Source: Chinchilla lanigera
Taxonomy: Eukaryota > Chordata > Mammalia > Rodentia > Chinchillidae
Direction: 5' to 3'
Assembly: GCF_000276665.1 (NCBI RefSeq)
Contig: NW_004955447.1
Location: 13,080,354 to 13,144,353, forward strand
Length of the DNA: 64,000 bases
Numbering within the stretch: position 1 is the stretch's first letter; every line of letters starts with the position of its first letter. The position numbers and the translations under genes were made by a program. The notes below the pieces were generated by a model. The model was not told the DNA's origin, made no database searches, and saw nothing but the letters and a program-made list of their open reading frames with translations. This document shows, piece after piece, positions 45,721 to 59,005 of this stretch.

Positions 45721-48008
45721 CTTGTACAAGTTACTTCCTAAAAGACTGGGCAGAAGAAAAGGTGAGCTGGCAAAAGGCAGGCTTCAGATCTCGGGAAGGA
45801 TCTAAGCACATACACGCTCTCCAACGATGTTCTCATTATCTATTCCTTCAGATTAACTCAACGAGAAGTGGAATAAAGCAAAAACCCTGTCTTTGTCTCA
45901 TCCTTCTAACGGATCAGGAATTCGGACAAGTTACTGTGAGAACTTTTTCTTTGCTCCCTGTGTAAGGTGAGGAGGCTCAAACAGCTGGAGATGGTCAACA
46001 CGGCACCACTGGAGACACACACTTGCAGTCCTCGTCTCTTCCCCATGGGGCACTTGAAACGTCCAAGATGGTTTTCCACACACCCATGTGACACTTGAGC
46101 TTAAATCTGCCTCTTCAGAGGCTCTCTCTCCTTATGGCTAGGAGTTCCCACTGTATGGCTTTCTAACTTTTAGCTTACCATCCTGGGGATAACATTTCTA
46201 ACACACAAATCTAGAAGTTGCAAAGTTTCCTATAATGTGAGCCATATATTTTCCCCACATTTTATTGATTATACAAGAATATATCCCATATTTAACACAG
46301 AAGGAAACCAAACTAAAGGTGGATACCAAAGGAGATGATTCTACTGGAGCACCATCTTAGAGAATGGTTACCATAGCTTGAGCTGACTTAACTTTACACA
46401 GAACACATAGAGCTGTTCCCACCTATGATAAAGAGCCAGCATTTTATGCCCTTTATAGGCCTTCACTAATAAGCGCATCTCTGAAGAGTTGGCATCCAGT
46501 GCTCACAGCAGCTAGGCTGTGAAAGCACAGCTAGGTGAAATAAGCAGCCAGACCACTGATGCTGTCTACGATGCTACCCCTGAAAGTTACTTCAAAAATT
46601 AAATGAATTAGTTTCAAAAGTGCTTACAACCATAGCAGACACGTGTTAATGGATGGCAGTCTGAGGCTGTTCTGATTCACCTCTCTAAGGATCCAATGGT
46701 TTCTTCCTCTCAGCCTCTGAGTATTATGCAGGACCTGAGAAGACACACCCGCCCATTAATACCTGAAGTTGCCCAACTAGCACAAGTTCCTTCCATCTTG
46801 TACTTAATTAAGCTATTTAAGGACAGCCACAGTTAGTGACTAATTATAAAGCTTCTCTTAAATACTGCAGCCTAAACAGGGCGGTTTCCGAGGAGCACCG
46901 TGGCATAAAGATTAAAGAATTTCAAATGGTGCTGCTTCTAATGACCCAACTTAGTTTACACTCATGATTTCAAAGCAATTTCAAGATTATCAATAGCTTT
47001 CTTGTTAAGCTCCAAAGAGGTGCTAGATCCTGTGGAGTAGTTTAGCATATTATCTTTTGTGTTTCCATTATGCCCATATGAGATAGGTATAATTTTCATT
47101 ATCCTATGTAGGTAAATAGAAAATCATAAAGATTAAGCAAATTTTAATGCTTTAACATACATACTTCAACAAATATGAATTAAAGTAGGATTTGAATCTG
47201 GTTCTCTTTAATTTTAAAACTATGCTTGCGAACTACATTATATAACTTGCCACAGTAAATAATGCAAAAGTGATTATATTTAAAGAATTTGGAGGCCTCT
47301 TTGTAATTATCTGTGATCTCTTCAGGGTAATTTGTCTGGGCTTTTTCAGAGAAACAAGGGCAGATTGTCTAGATCAAGGGAATGCCAGAAGGCTTCATTG
47401 ACTATTTAAAAGAGTACAATAACTCTGGAAGAAAAATCTTTAGCTTCTTAATGAGTCTATTGATAGAAATAATGGTAGCATAGCTACTGTATTCTTCCCA
47501 GTGAATTATGGTGTTACAATTATGGTGTCACAGGTGTGGTGAAACACTTTCTATTCTTTGGTTTTAACATTTTGTAAAAAATATATTGAGTAGTTGTTCT
47601 TATTACTGGTTTGTATAAATCCTGCTTTTACTAAGCTACAGACACCATATCAGTGTAAGGAAGCATTGACTTTTTCAAGCTGCCCATTTTTCCAGTGAGT
47701 AGAATTTAGAATTGGGTGAATTAATAAGTAACTAAATCATATAATTAAAAAGTAAAGCTTACTTCCATACTTTTGTAGTTAGTAGTGTGATGTTGTTATC
47801 TCATAAATCAGAAAATCAATCAGTTGCACATTTAAGGAAGTTTGAATTATACTGCTAAATGATAAAAATTTATGAACAGATGTTTAGGGAAGGGAAATTT
47901 TCATTTGTTTTGTTGAAAGAAGAGGTAATAATTGTTATGCTTCAACGAATAAATGAGCTCCAGTTTTGTTAATAATTTTATATCATCAGTCTTATCAAAA
48001 TAAAAATT
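45721..48008. other. unique sequence with one MIR/L2-like remnant
   Basis: Mostly nothing recognised. Around 47040-47215 the order TTAGCATATTATCTTTTGTG, CCATATGAGATAGGTATAAT and AGGATTTGAATCTGGTTCTC suggests an old MIR-type antisense copy. No coding signal. Confidence 0.35.
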
Positions 48009-48019
48009 AAGGAAGAATC

Positions 48020-48128
48020 TTTTTTTTTTTTTTTTTTTTTTTGTTTTTTCTCCGGTACCGGGAAGCGAACTCACGACCTTGCGCTTGCCAGGCAGGCGCT
48101 TTTGCCGCTGAGCTAAATCCCCAGCCCC
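48020..48128 (-). mobile_element. ID SINE with 11-bp target duplication
   Basis: Minus-strand ID with a tail seen as a T-run of over 20 bases and head AGCCCC at 48128. Perfect duplication AAGGAAGAATC at 48009-48019 and 48129-48139. The core is the uninterrupted consensus (CCTGGCAAGCGCAAGG), so it is probably one of the youngest copies. Confidence 0.97.
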
Positions 48129-48139
48129 AAGGAAGAATC

Positions 48140-49037
48140 ATTTTATTGACAGCTATAATTCACTTATTTATTAAATATTTGTCCTCTTACTTATTCTTTG
48201 CTTCCTAAATGCCATGTCAAAGCCTTTGAAGTTTTTATTTATCACTTATTGAACACTTAATATTTGCCCCAGACACAGCTAAACAATCCTTGTACATCAA
48301 TTGATTTAAAGTTTACAATAAAGTTTTGAAATATCTTGATTTTGTAAGTCATAAAATTGAGAACAAAAGATGACGGTACTATTCACTGGCTCAGAATGAG
48401 CTAAAATTCCTCCTGCAATAACAATGAAGTTACTTTCCGTGGCTCCACTGTTACAAAATGTTAAATGGAAACTTCCCGCCTCCTTACAATGTCAGCACAC
48501 TGGGCCAAGTTTCAACTTCCAGTTCATTTTGGTCTTTGCATAGGGCTCTCTCTGGCCATTGGCTCTGCTGCCCCCATACTACTACACAGTAGTAACACAT
48601 TCCTAGATAAGCTCGAGCAATGGCAAATGGAAAGTCATGCAGAAATCCTCAGGGTTGGTCACCTCACTGAGCTACTTGTTCTGTGAAAACTTGAATTTCC
48701 CAAGAGGGATTAAATTTCAGTGTCTAAATTAGAAGTTACTTAGTGACACACCCTTTGTTGCTTATTCTCTTCCCTACTTCCGTTCCCCATCCGTGTCCCG
48801 ATGTTCCCTGGGATCTCCCTATAAATAAATGCCTTGCATTCAAACACTCTTTCCAGAAGCTGTTTCTGGGGACCCAGTCTAAATACTTACTGCTCTCTGT
48901 GATGCCAGGAAAACAATCAGGAACCCAAATAAGCTTATGAATAGCAGGCAGAGGAGACACTATCCTAGCAAACTCAAGTGGACTCACAAATGTTCTAACA
49001 TGGTTAACAGAAAATGCTATGTCAAATGGAATGATAT
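48140..49037. other. unique sequence, nothing recognised
   Basis: The piece near 48490-48540 (GCACACTGGGCCAAGTTTCA) faintly resembles an antisense MaLR LTR end, but this is too weak to call. No gene. Confidence 0.35.
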
Positions 49038-49050
49038 AAAACGGGGAGCC

Positions 49051-49153
49051 TGGGGCTGGGGACTTAGCTCAGCGGCACAGCTCCTGCCTGGTAAGCACAA
49101 GGTCATGAATTCGATTCCCAATACCGGAGAAAAACAAAAAACAAAACAAAAAA
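49051..49153 (+). mobile_element. ID SINE with 13-bp target duplication
   Basis: TGGGGCTGGGGACTTAGCTC head, core CCTGGTAAGCACAAGG, end ATACCGGAGAAAAACAAAAA. Perfect duplication AAAACGGGGAGCC at 49038-49050 and 49154-49166. Confidence 0.96.
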
Positions 49154-49166
49154 AAAACGGGGAGCC

Positions 49167-50269
49167 AAATTACACTTGGGAGTAAGGAGGGTCTCCTCTA
49201 AGGAAGTGACGTTTAACGTTTTGCTATAAAATGTGTGGGAAGGCTCAGAGACACTCCAAAGGGAAGGAATGTGAGCAGAAAGGACAGAGACAGAGGGTTT
49301 CAAGGTGAGGGGGAGACAGAGCGGGACTGGGAGCACTGCGGCGACCAGTGTTAAAATGGATACACAGGTTTTTTTCAAAGTTGACACAGTGTTCATTTGC
49401 AGAATAAGGGCAGGGTCTTGGATCTTTCCCTGGCCAGACATCGCCCAGAAAATCACACGATCAAAAGAAACTTCTAAGGTAAGTGTATATGAACAGTGTC
49501 TTTGGCATCATTAGAAGACAGGGGTTGCATAAATTTCAAAGAACTTGTAAATAAAGAATTAAACTCCCAGCGGTGACTGGGTTAAGGCTGGAGCATGAAA
49601 CATGACTGCTAGTGCTATATGCGCATGGTGGGCAAAGGACAGCTGAAAAAGAGAGATAAAAGGAGGAGAGGAGCATGGAAACTACAGCTGGAGCACATAA
49701 GAAACACCCTAGAAAGAACAAGTCCAATATAAAATGCTACAAATCCCGAGCACAGCTCTCAGACCTAATTAGTAATAGCGCCAACTATAGGAAAAGAGCT
49801 CTACAGAACATACCAGTGAAGGTTACAGGCTTAGAGAATCACTGCCTTGGGAGCATAAGACATACGCAGGAGAGCTGGTAACTTGAGATACGCAGGGGGA
49901 AGTGACAGAAAAGAGGTAAAGTTAAATACTTCTGTCTGAAAATGAAAGCGAAGCAGACAGGACAAAGCATCCCCACCCACATTACTACCACCACTTCCGG
50001 CAGCGCCAGACGTCAGGGAAGGTGCGTTTCATCATTCAGTCGCAGCAGGTACTTTTCCTGCCTGCAAAATACTCGAAAACAGAAAAAATAGACAAATTAC
50101 ATGTAAATGATGTGGAACAATTTACAAGAAATATCCATTGAAAGAAGAGAAGTCAAAATGTCTCACCAGCTTTGCTATTCTTTCTGAAAAGAGGGAGGAA
50201 AGTAAAAGACATACACAGATATGTGTTTAGTTTTAAATAAATAGGAGATATAAGCCGGAAGACAACAAA
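49167..50269. other. unique sequence, nothing recognised
   Basis: Purine-rich near 49.2-49.4 kb. No gene or repeat supported. Confidence 0.4.
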
Positions 50270-50309
50270 CTTTTAACGGGAGAGATGAGCTTTTAACGGG
50301 AGAGATGAG
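50270..50309 (+). repeat. 20-bp perfect tandem duplication
   Basis: CTTTTAACGGGAGAGATGAG occurs twice in direct succession (50270-50289, 50290-50309). Confidence 0.97.
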
Positions 50310-51043
50310 CGAGAAACATCGAGGACACAGGCCGTGGCTGATGCTTTCAGAGGCACATTTGAAAGCAAGGTCAGGTTTTATGTATTAAAATGAATCAATG
50401 TGAACTGGACGCAACTTGAGATTGTGGTGAATGATTGCATGTGGCTGAGTAGGACTGAGAGTGGTCAGTTCTGAGTTCTCACAACTCATTTTAACTGCAA
50501 TATGGATTTCGTCGTGGGAAACATTGTGCAGACAGAGAGTACAAAAGGGAAAGAAGATACCCGCACATTTCCACCCCAGAATACGCACCTGCACGAGCTA
50601 CACTAGAAAACTGATTGAAAGTGTATTTCGGGCCCAAGAGCACGCATGCGCATGGCAGTGCCTTCCCACTTTTGCACTGACTGGTCTCTTGGGTAACAAT
50701 GCAGTCCAGAAAAAGGCCGCAGCAGAAGGATCCAGGCCAAATAGATGCATGACACAAAGTCTGAGACTGTGGACAGCTGTGGGCTATTAGTGGAAAATAT
50801 CCAAAGACATATGAATATGACTGGAATTTGGGAATCTGCCCGGGGACTTTGGATATTCTGATACTTGTCAGTATATGCTAAAGACAAATGCACTACTAGT
50901 AAGGTTAAATAGGTAAATGCAATCTAATCATTCCTATTCTTAAAGAAGAAATGTGGCGTCTCCTTTGTGATGTCAATGACAAGATAGGATTAGACAAATG
51001 ATAAAGAGGCAGAGATAGGTAAATTTCAAGTGGGCAGAAACTT
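50310..51043. other. unique sequence, nothing recognised
   Basis: Overlapping ORFs on both strands near 50.4-50.9 kb, none with a recognised domain. No repeat assigned. Confidence 0.4.
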
Positions 51044-51145
51044 TGGGCCAACCATATAGCTTACTGGCATAAGCACTTGCCTGGTGAGCCTGAGGTCATG
51101 AGTTCAATTCCCAGTACCAAAAAAAAAAAAAAATAAAAAAAAAGA
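51044..51145 (+). mobile_element. older ID-like SINE
   Basis: Head decayed (GGGCCAACCATATAGCTTAC), core CCTGGTGAGCCTGAGG, B box GTCATGAGTTCAATTCCCAG, then an A-tail. Core matches the subfamily at 43.5 kb. Confidence 0.88.
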
Positions 51146-54100
51146 AAACGAAAAGAAACTAACATTTTATCTTAATGAACTGAAAAAATAGTATAATAAA
51201 GAAGTAGAAATAAGCTAATTGAGAAATTTTGATGTAATTACATATTTCTATAAAATCAACAAGATCTCTTGAAATGTGACACACCACAAAGTTTAGAATA
51301 AGACTCCTCGGAGGATATATACAAAGCAACCTGTCCAGCAGATGATGACAGAATTGCTCAGACAGAACTAGTTCAGGTGCACCATCTCAGACAGAAATAG
51401 TTCAAGTTTACTGTTACTTTGATTTTTCTCCCCTGCTGGCAGCGCTCAGTACTTAAATCAATGAAAGAAAAAGCTCCAGATTGTAGATTACAGCCCTACA
51501 GGGTAGGGAAAACTGGGAGAAGCTAATAAATGAATTCTGTGCTCACTTCCCCAATTCAATAGCATAGTTACAAAGTCAAATCAGAGCTACTTTATTTTAG
51601 AAACAATAAAAATGTAAACTTTTGCAACACTGAAATTGTGTTCAGTGAAATTCTCTGTATAGACTTCGGCAGAGAGGGTTACGGTAATGAATAGCAGAAG
51701 TGTTATTTTTGAGTATAAAAAGCTCCTCTTTGTGAAAAGCAAATTGTGTTTATGAGAAACATGGTTAGAAAGAGCTGTTCTTCATGTCTCGGTACAATTC
51801 TGAATCTTTATCCAGTGGGGGATGGAGTGGAAAATATATACATAGTCTAATAATATCTTAGTTATATATTATACACCTAATCCTTGTAAAACGTACCTGA
51901 AAGATTTATTGTCAGTAATTCAAAACTAAAAGAAATGAGATGTGTCATCATATAATATGCCAAACAATGATATTTATTGAACAGCTAATATTTTAAAAGA
52001 GGAAATAGCTTCTTTGAAGATATACAGAGAAAAAAAACCTTCACAATATAGTTTGCTTACTCAGAACATATTCTTGATTAAGCTTAGAAGCAACTACAAA
52101 TTAACATACTACATTTGCAAATTAAAATAAAAGAATAGGATAAACTGTGAATTACAGACCAATTTGAGCCAGCTATTTATTCTTGGAGAAAGTTTCCTTT
52201 GAAGGAAGTTCTGACAATGAACAGATATGAATAGGGCAGTCCAGGAAAAGCAAGAGTGTGTGTATCTATCTGAATACGCACAGCTACAAACCCTAATGTA
52301 TAAGTAAAGCAAATTATATTTTCTGATCACAAAAACTTACTTCATCAGGTATTGGTTTAATCCTTTGGCAACTGAAATCAAGTCAATCAAAATCATAAAG
52401 AAATAATACCTAGTACAGTAATAGCATTCTGGGAAATGACCAGAAATGTTACACATTTCTTCAGCTGTGAAATCCTGGAAAATAAAAGTGTGAAATAGCA
52501 TTGATGATATGGGAAAACAGACCAAACCCTATGACTGGAGCAGAGATCTTGGGGCAGCCAGGACTGACAGTGGCGAGAAGGAATGCAGTCAGGGACCGTT
52601 ATATTACATAATCCTCAGCGAAGTAGGGTTTTGCCTATTTGTTTTAATGACAGAGTGAATGGGAATGGATTCTGGAGTTTGAGAGAGGACCATATAATTA
52701 ACGGCCCTGTTCTCCAGCGGCACTGCTTGAGATAGTAGTAAGGAGATTATCATACATGAAGATGAAATGATCCCATTGATTTTGAACATCAGTGAGCCAT
52801 TACTAAGAGTCGAGCTCACTGTACAGTATTTTGATTTTTTTCTGAATTATTCCACCTTCACAACACTATGATGTGAATTGTCATTGTTTCTGCACGTGAC
52901 ACATGAACCAACAGAGAGGTATAGAGCTAGTTAATGACATAATGAAGATTGTATCCTACAGTCTTGTTTTGAAATTTTATACTATTGTTTTTATTGCTTA
53001 TTTCTTTTCTTTAAAATGAAATTTAAAAAAGAATAAGGTAGTGGTCATGCAAACAGTGTTTTGATGTGCTCATTGTAACCCAACTAATAAATGGTTCGGG
53101 GGGTGTGAACCCATAAGACACCAGGCTCAACTTAAATTCTTAAGACTTAAATTATGGCTCACCAATATTACTGAAGCAAATAACTATGTAGGCATGAGCG
53201 TGAGCATATGGAAGAGACAGAGACAGAGAGAGAGAAATGCAAATTGCACTCAAATTCCTGGCGTATGTACTTTTAACAACAGTAAGAGCATCACCTGTGT
53301 ATTCTCACTTGCAGTGACAGTCGTGTCTCCTAACTTGAAAATAAATGATTATTGCTCCATTTATCTGAGAAAGAAGATCCCAGTGGATAGGGATGCTCCT
53401 GTAATAGAGGTCACTAAATTGAGACCCAGAAAGCTTTTTGGATTTGAAGGCAGGTTGCTAACCCGGTGTCCAGAACACAGCAAATGATCAAAACGCTAAT
53501 TGAACAAGGGATAAAGTGGATAGGAGGTCCCCAGGGCCAGGGTAAAGTGTTGTTTCTGCAGTCATTCTTCATGTATAAAGAACTGAATAAGTGATTTTTT
53601 AATTCACTGGAGAGGAATAATACAGGAAACTGTGTAAGTGGGTCTGTGCTAGAAAAGAATCCAAAATGTAGACAAACTGTAATTAGCATGGACAAAAGAG
53701 AAGCCAGTAAAAGAAAAAACAAAAAAGAAAGGCCAGAATAAGTAAGATTCAAAGGACCTATTACCTGAGAAGCCATACATTTTTAGTGATTTCAGAAGAC
53801 GTTACTTCTTGTTTCTTTTGTTCCCTGGAAAGGTGAATTGGCTCTTGTTTTATGCTGTACCTTATCAAAATAGTATTGTTGGCATTGATCATTTTAACTA
53901 TACAAGTAGCATTTATGATACACATTTCTGGGTATGGACATAGAGCACTATCAAAAATGTTTCACAGGCAAATTTTGAAGAAACCTGAACACTTTTGGAT
54001 GCTAATTTTCTTTCACTTATATTTAACTGCCTTCCAGATTAAATATTTCACTGAGCTGGCACTGTGTAGTTTCGTAAAGCAAGAGGAGAACACAAACAGG

Positions 54101-55368
54101 AATCCAGACATGTTTTTCCCAAAATTCCTGAACATTGTAATGCAGCTAGTAGGCCCAAACGAGTAATATTCTTTTAAAGCTTAAAAAGGAAGTGTTGATT
54201 GGATGGTGAGTGTAACTGACAACAGGAATTACAAATAAAGACAAGATTAAATAATTTGGTACAACTGTGACATGTTTCTCCCGCATTTAGTCTGCAATAA
54301 ATAAATGCAAAATCTGTACATGTCTTTGGTCCCAGAGTCTGAATTTCCATCTGCAGAACACTACCTTTTCGAATAGCAATGAAATAATACTTCTCATTAC
54401 TTCTTCACTGCACATTTTCTCTTGAATACTCTTAAGAGAGTTTTGTTCATGTTTTGAAAACACTGAAATGAAAACTGAGTTTCTGCATTACTTAGGAAAA
54501 CATGCAATTCTATTTCTATAATAACTTGGCTCTTGAAAACAGCCTGTAAATCAAATTATTGGTAATGTAAAATTGTAAAATGTCCTAAAGAATCCCACAA
54601 TTAAACAGAAGGGCCGGCAATGTTTCTTTTTTGCAAAATAATTCTTCTATTGAATGTTATTCATTCTTTTTCCTGCCTATATGCTTTTGCAAGATATGTT
54701 TATATACATGCATTCTAGAAGTTTCTTTTCACCTAGAATGCATATGTTATTAAAATACTATTAGAATTCTATCGCTACTCTTAGAAATCACTCTCAGAAA
54801 AATTACTATAAAAGTGTGAGTGTTGTGAAGCTAATAAAAACCTAAGGATGCTGTGTAAAGTTGAATCATTTTGAAAGCATGTGTGTGAAAACACTCAGAT
54901 AGACTGCTTCAGATAAAGGAATGGACAAACCACTCTACCAGGGACCGGAATCATCATTAAAGTCACCAGTCCCTGCAACCTTGAAGGTGGGCATTGGCAT
55001 GGGACTCGCTTTGGTCAATGAAAAGTGCGTGGATGTGTGATACCTGGGCAGAAATATTTAACAGCAGTGGAGTGCAATCATCTGATTTTGATGTTCTTCT
55101 GCCATGACAAAAGTGGAGGAGCACAGTGATCTGGCAACGCAGCCATGAGCCATCCTGTGGGCACAGCTACCCCAGGCAGTCATTCGGACACACAGAGCTT
55201 CTGTGTTAGCAAAAACAAAACAAAAAACAAAAACCCCACGTTTGTTAAAATCAACAAGCTTTTTCAGTAAAATTGGAGTATAAAACAAGGCTCTTTCACA
55301 ACAGTTAAAGGAATATAAATATAAGAAGTAGTCCCTTCAGAAACCAACAAAATTCTACACCTCTACAA
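51146..55368. other. unique sequence, nothing recognised
   Basis: AT-rich, many short ORFs, none convincing. A GAGACAGAGACAGAGAGAGA purine run lies at about 53215-53235. Confidence 0.45.
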
Positions 55369-55383
55369 TCATGCCTCTTTTCT

Positions 55384-55482
55384 TTTTTGTTTTGTTTGTT
55401 TGTTCCTGGTACCAGGAATCGAACTCACGACCTTGCGCTTGCCAGGCAGGCTCTGTGCCGCTGAGCAAAATCCCCAGCCCCT
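55384..55482 (-). mobile_element. ID SINE with 15-bp target duplication
   Basis: Minus-strand ID, tail seen as TTTTTTGTTTTG at 55384 onward, head AGCCCC at 55481. Flanked by TCATGCCTCTTTTCT (55369-55383) and TCACGCCTCTTTTCT (55483-55497), one mismatch. Confidence 0.95.
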
Positions 55483-55497
55483 TCACGCCTCTTTTCT

Positions 55498-55949
55498 AAA
55501 TTACTTTTTTTGTCATTATCCTTTCTTTTGACAATGTTTAGCCATCAAAAGTTCTCTACCTCGACACCTCACTCAGTTCGTCTATTACAAAAGCAACTGC
55601 AATAACATGTACATAAAGATTGTGGCTACATTCTACCAGACAATTATGTCTAAAACAGAGGGTGGCTTGATTTGGGCAGTTTTCAAGCTACTCAGATTTG
55701 CTGGTTCATTCCTGCTGCAGCATAACTTAAAATAATCTAAGGCAACCAACCTTTACACTTTGAGATCAGATAATATTTTAGCAGAGCAGGGAAAAGTTGC
55801 AGTACGATGCAGTAACTGAGAATGCGCTGTGAGAGGAAGCGTGCGATCATCATGACGTTCTCACCCCTCTCCAAAGTAACGATTTTCATTATCCATGATT
55901 TAGAAATGTTGATCAGGACCCAGCTGATTTTCAAGTTAAATATTATTGA
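55498..55949. other. no feature recognised
   Basis: No gene or repeat supported. Confidence 0.4.
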
Positions 55950-56600
55950 GAGATAATTCACATACAATAAAAATCACTGGGCACTTTAAAAATACACAAC
56001 TCAATGATTTTTAATATTTTCGCAAGTAGTATAGACACTGACATTAAGAAAACTTAGAATGTTTTCACTCTCCCAAAAATCTCTATTAATATTCACTTTC
56101 TTTCACCTTTGACTCACCTTTCATTCACTTTAAGCTATTAATAGTCACTTTCCATCCTCACCCACCCCCCAGCGCTTGGCAGCCACCGAAGGTCTTTCTG
56201 TTAGGAAACGCACTATAGTCACATGCACGAGATCACACTATAGGCTCTTGACTGGCTTCGTCCACTTAGGAGAAAGTTTTCAGTGCTTCGTTCCTTCTTG
56301 TCACTGAATATAGTACTGTCCCATTATATGGTTAGGTCACATTTTGTTTATCTTTTAATTGACAGACAGCTGTGCTGCTTTGTGTTTTCATTATTTCTAA
56401 TGCCGCTATGAACAGTAATGCTCATGATTTTTGTTTAAATACAGCTTGTCATTCCTCTGAAATACATAGGTAGAAGCAGAAGTCCTGGGTGATACAGGAA
56501 CTCCATGCCTTGGAGAGCTGCCGCACTCTTCTCCAGAGAGGCTCGATCTTCTTACATTCCCATGTGTACATGTTTATGTTTTCTGTAAGCAACTACAGTG
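55950..56600 (-). mobile_element. old L1 3'-region fragment
   Basis: The plus strand shows antisense L1 landmarks in order: AATTCACATACAATAAAAAT, CCCACCCCCCAGCGCTTGGC, GCAGCCACCGAAGGTCTTTC, TAGGCTCTTGACTGGCTTCG, CATTTTGTTTATCTTTTAAT, CTAATGCCGCTATGAACAG and CTGCCGCACTCTTCTCCAG. Typical of old mammalian L1M. Confidence 0.75.
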
Positions 56601-58992
56601 TATTTTATGCTAATTCTAAAGTTTGTTATTTCAGGAATAGGACCAGCAACTTGTATGGTTGTGATACTGGTGAACTTTACTTATTATTTTATAATTCACT
56701 CATGACAAAATGTAAAGTTTAGCCCTTCAAGCTCCAAGATTTGAAAAATTTCAGAAAAATCTCACCTGTTTTGAATTCACCCATGGAAACCTTGGTGATG
56801 TCACCATGCTCACAGACAAATGCATACAGCAACTGGTTAGTTTAATAACCAAATCACAATATTAGTAACTTAAGGAGTGAATTGAAATTTCATATGAGGA
56901 TCTCAGTTTTATAGAGCACTTGTGGAGGGCCACTCAGACCCCTACCAGAGCTGAAGCCAGAGCCCCACCTGCTGCCCGCTCCCCAGTTCAGGGTACAAAG
57001 CTGCCCTTTCATCAGGAAGCCATCGCTTGTGTTGTAGAATAGGCACATGAAGGCTGTCCCCATTGCTCTTCCATTCACAGAGAAACACAGAGGCAACAAT
57101 GCTTCTCTCTTCCCATCAAGGAGCAGCTCTCCCTTCTAATCATGTTCCTACCCCCCAGGATAATCAGGATGAATCTAACCTCACAGTGTTGCTTAAACAT
57201 TTTTCCCCTCATCCTACCCTTCTTTCTGCAGCTGCTGTCTCCTGAGGACCATTCTCGGCCACTTGTGCAAGGACCCCATGTCAGGATCTCCTTTGGGAAA
57301 GAAATGTACAGCTCTAACTGAAAGCGGCAGGAAAGATCCTACATTGTGAATGTCTGTAAGGTTTTACTTTGTTCTACTCATCTCATTGTTGTTCTCATTT
57401 TATATTGAAGAAAGCAGTTAGAACCATACTAAGTCCATACCAAATCCACTGACATGTGACGGATAAGAAAAACTTCAAATGATGAACTTGCAAAAAGTTC
57501 ATTATATCAGATGTAGCTCTAAACCTTCTCCTATGCTGATACCAAACTCACTGGGAAAAGCAAACAGGGGACAAATAAATAGTGTCGCACTGAGGTTACG
57601 AGGCAGGCTGAGGATCCAATGGCCGGCTTTCTACACCAGCTCTGTCCTTACTGCCCTTCTGATGGAAGATGAGTTAACCAGCTTCTCTGCTTCTGAGTTT
57701 ACACAGTTGTGGGACAGGGATAACTATCACAACCCCCTCGGGTTTATTTTCAAAGTTCATAAGTTTTTATGGTTCCATAAACTGATCTTACAGGGAAATG
57801 TCACAAATCTTTTATAGTTTGAGGAATAAAGGGCAGATTTTTTCAAAATAGAAAGATCACAATGTTTACTTGCCTGGTAACTGACTACCTCCTCCACCAT
57901 GAACTTTTCATTTTAACAGCCATTTTGTATTTTACTGTATTTCTTGCTAAATGAACTCAGAAAAATAGAGAATTTTCTCTGTGTATATGAAGCCAATTGT
58001 ATGTACAAAATAATCTGGAGGTTTTATACTATTCACTTATGAAGTTAGTTAAAAGAACATTTTTTTCTTTTTCTTCCCAGAATATCTAGGAAACATTCAG
58101 AGACCAAAATATTTTCTTTAAAAGCAAATTTGGTTCATAGGAAATGGATGCTGTAATATAATTAGTTATGTGGAAGATCAGATCCCACCTTAGATGAGAA
58201 AAAATATTATAACTTTGCTAACGGGACTTAATCGTAACATTTAGTTTCAATTATTGTTGAGCAAACAGTTTTAATAAATGCATGAAAATCTAATTTTTCA
58301 AATAAATTTCTTATACTACCTCTCTCCTTTAAGTGCTTTCTATAAGATCTCCAGAACAAAACGTCTACTTTTCCCCACATTCGCTCAGAGGTAAATATCT
58401 GCATCCAAATGCACAAAAAGTCAGCAGAAAAGAAGCCTCAAGAAAGTTCTTCCCCGACATCCTTTCTATCATCTTAAAAAATGATTCTATATGACAGTAT
58501 TGAAAGTACTGATGATCCAATGTTTCTAGAAATCATTGTGTAATAAAATAACTTCTGGAATACTGTTCATTTCATTCATTACTAGGCAAAGTGTTTGATT
58601 ACTTCACTCTGCCACACTGTACCAAGGGCATCTAAAATTAGCTGAGAGTCTCTTAAGTTCATGGCAATTTCCAGGTACACTGGAGTGGCAGATAAGGGCC
58701 TTGTCTTTTCCAGATCATATCCCTAGCATGTAGTTACAGTAAGCTAATAAAAAAATCCAACAAAATAATTACAGTTCATGATCATTTCTGTGAAAGAAAT
58801 GAACAGTGTGCTTTGGAGAAAGCAATCAGGTTTGGGCAGTTCTCCAGGTTATCAAAATAACTGAGTTTTCAAGAATTTATTTTTAATAATTTATGGGTTT
58901 TAAATAAACCCATCAGGAAGGGTTAGCAAAAGATTTCCCCATGCATCAGGAAAAGTAGGTATCAAGGATCCAAGTGAAGAAGGATGTGGGAA
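56601..58992. other. unique sequence, nothing recognised
   Basis: No gene, RNA or repeat supported. ORFs at 57.1 and 57.5 kb lack domains. Confidence 0.4.
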
Positions 58993-59005
58993 AATGATGA
59001 TCAAA

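Noticed and set aside
48490..48545. Antisense MaLR LTR end
   Set aside because: Only one short block resembles the family, and no boundaries can be set.
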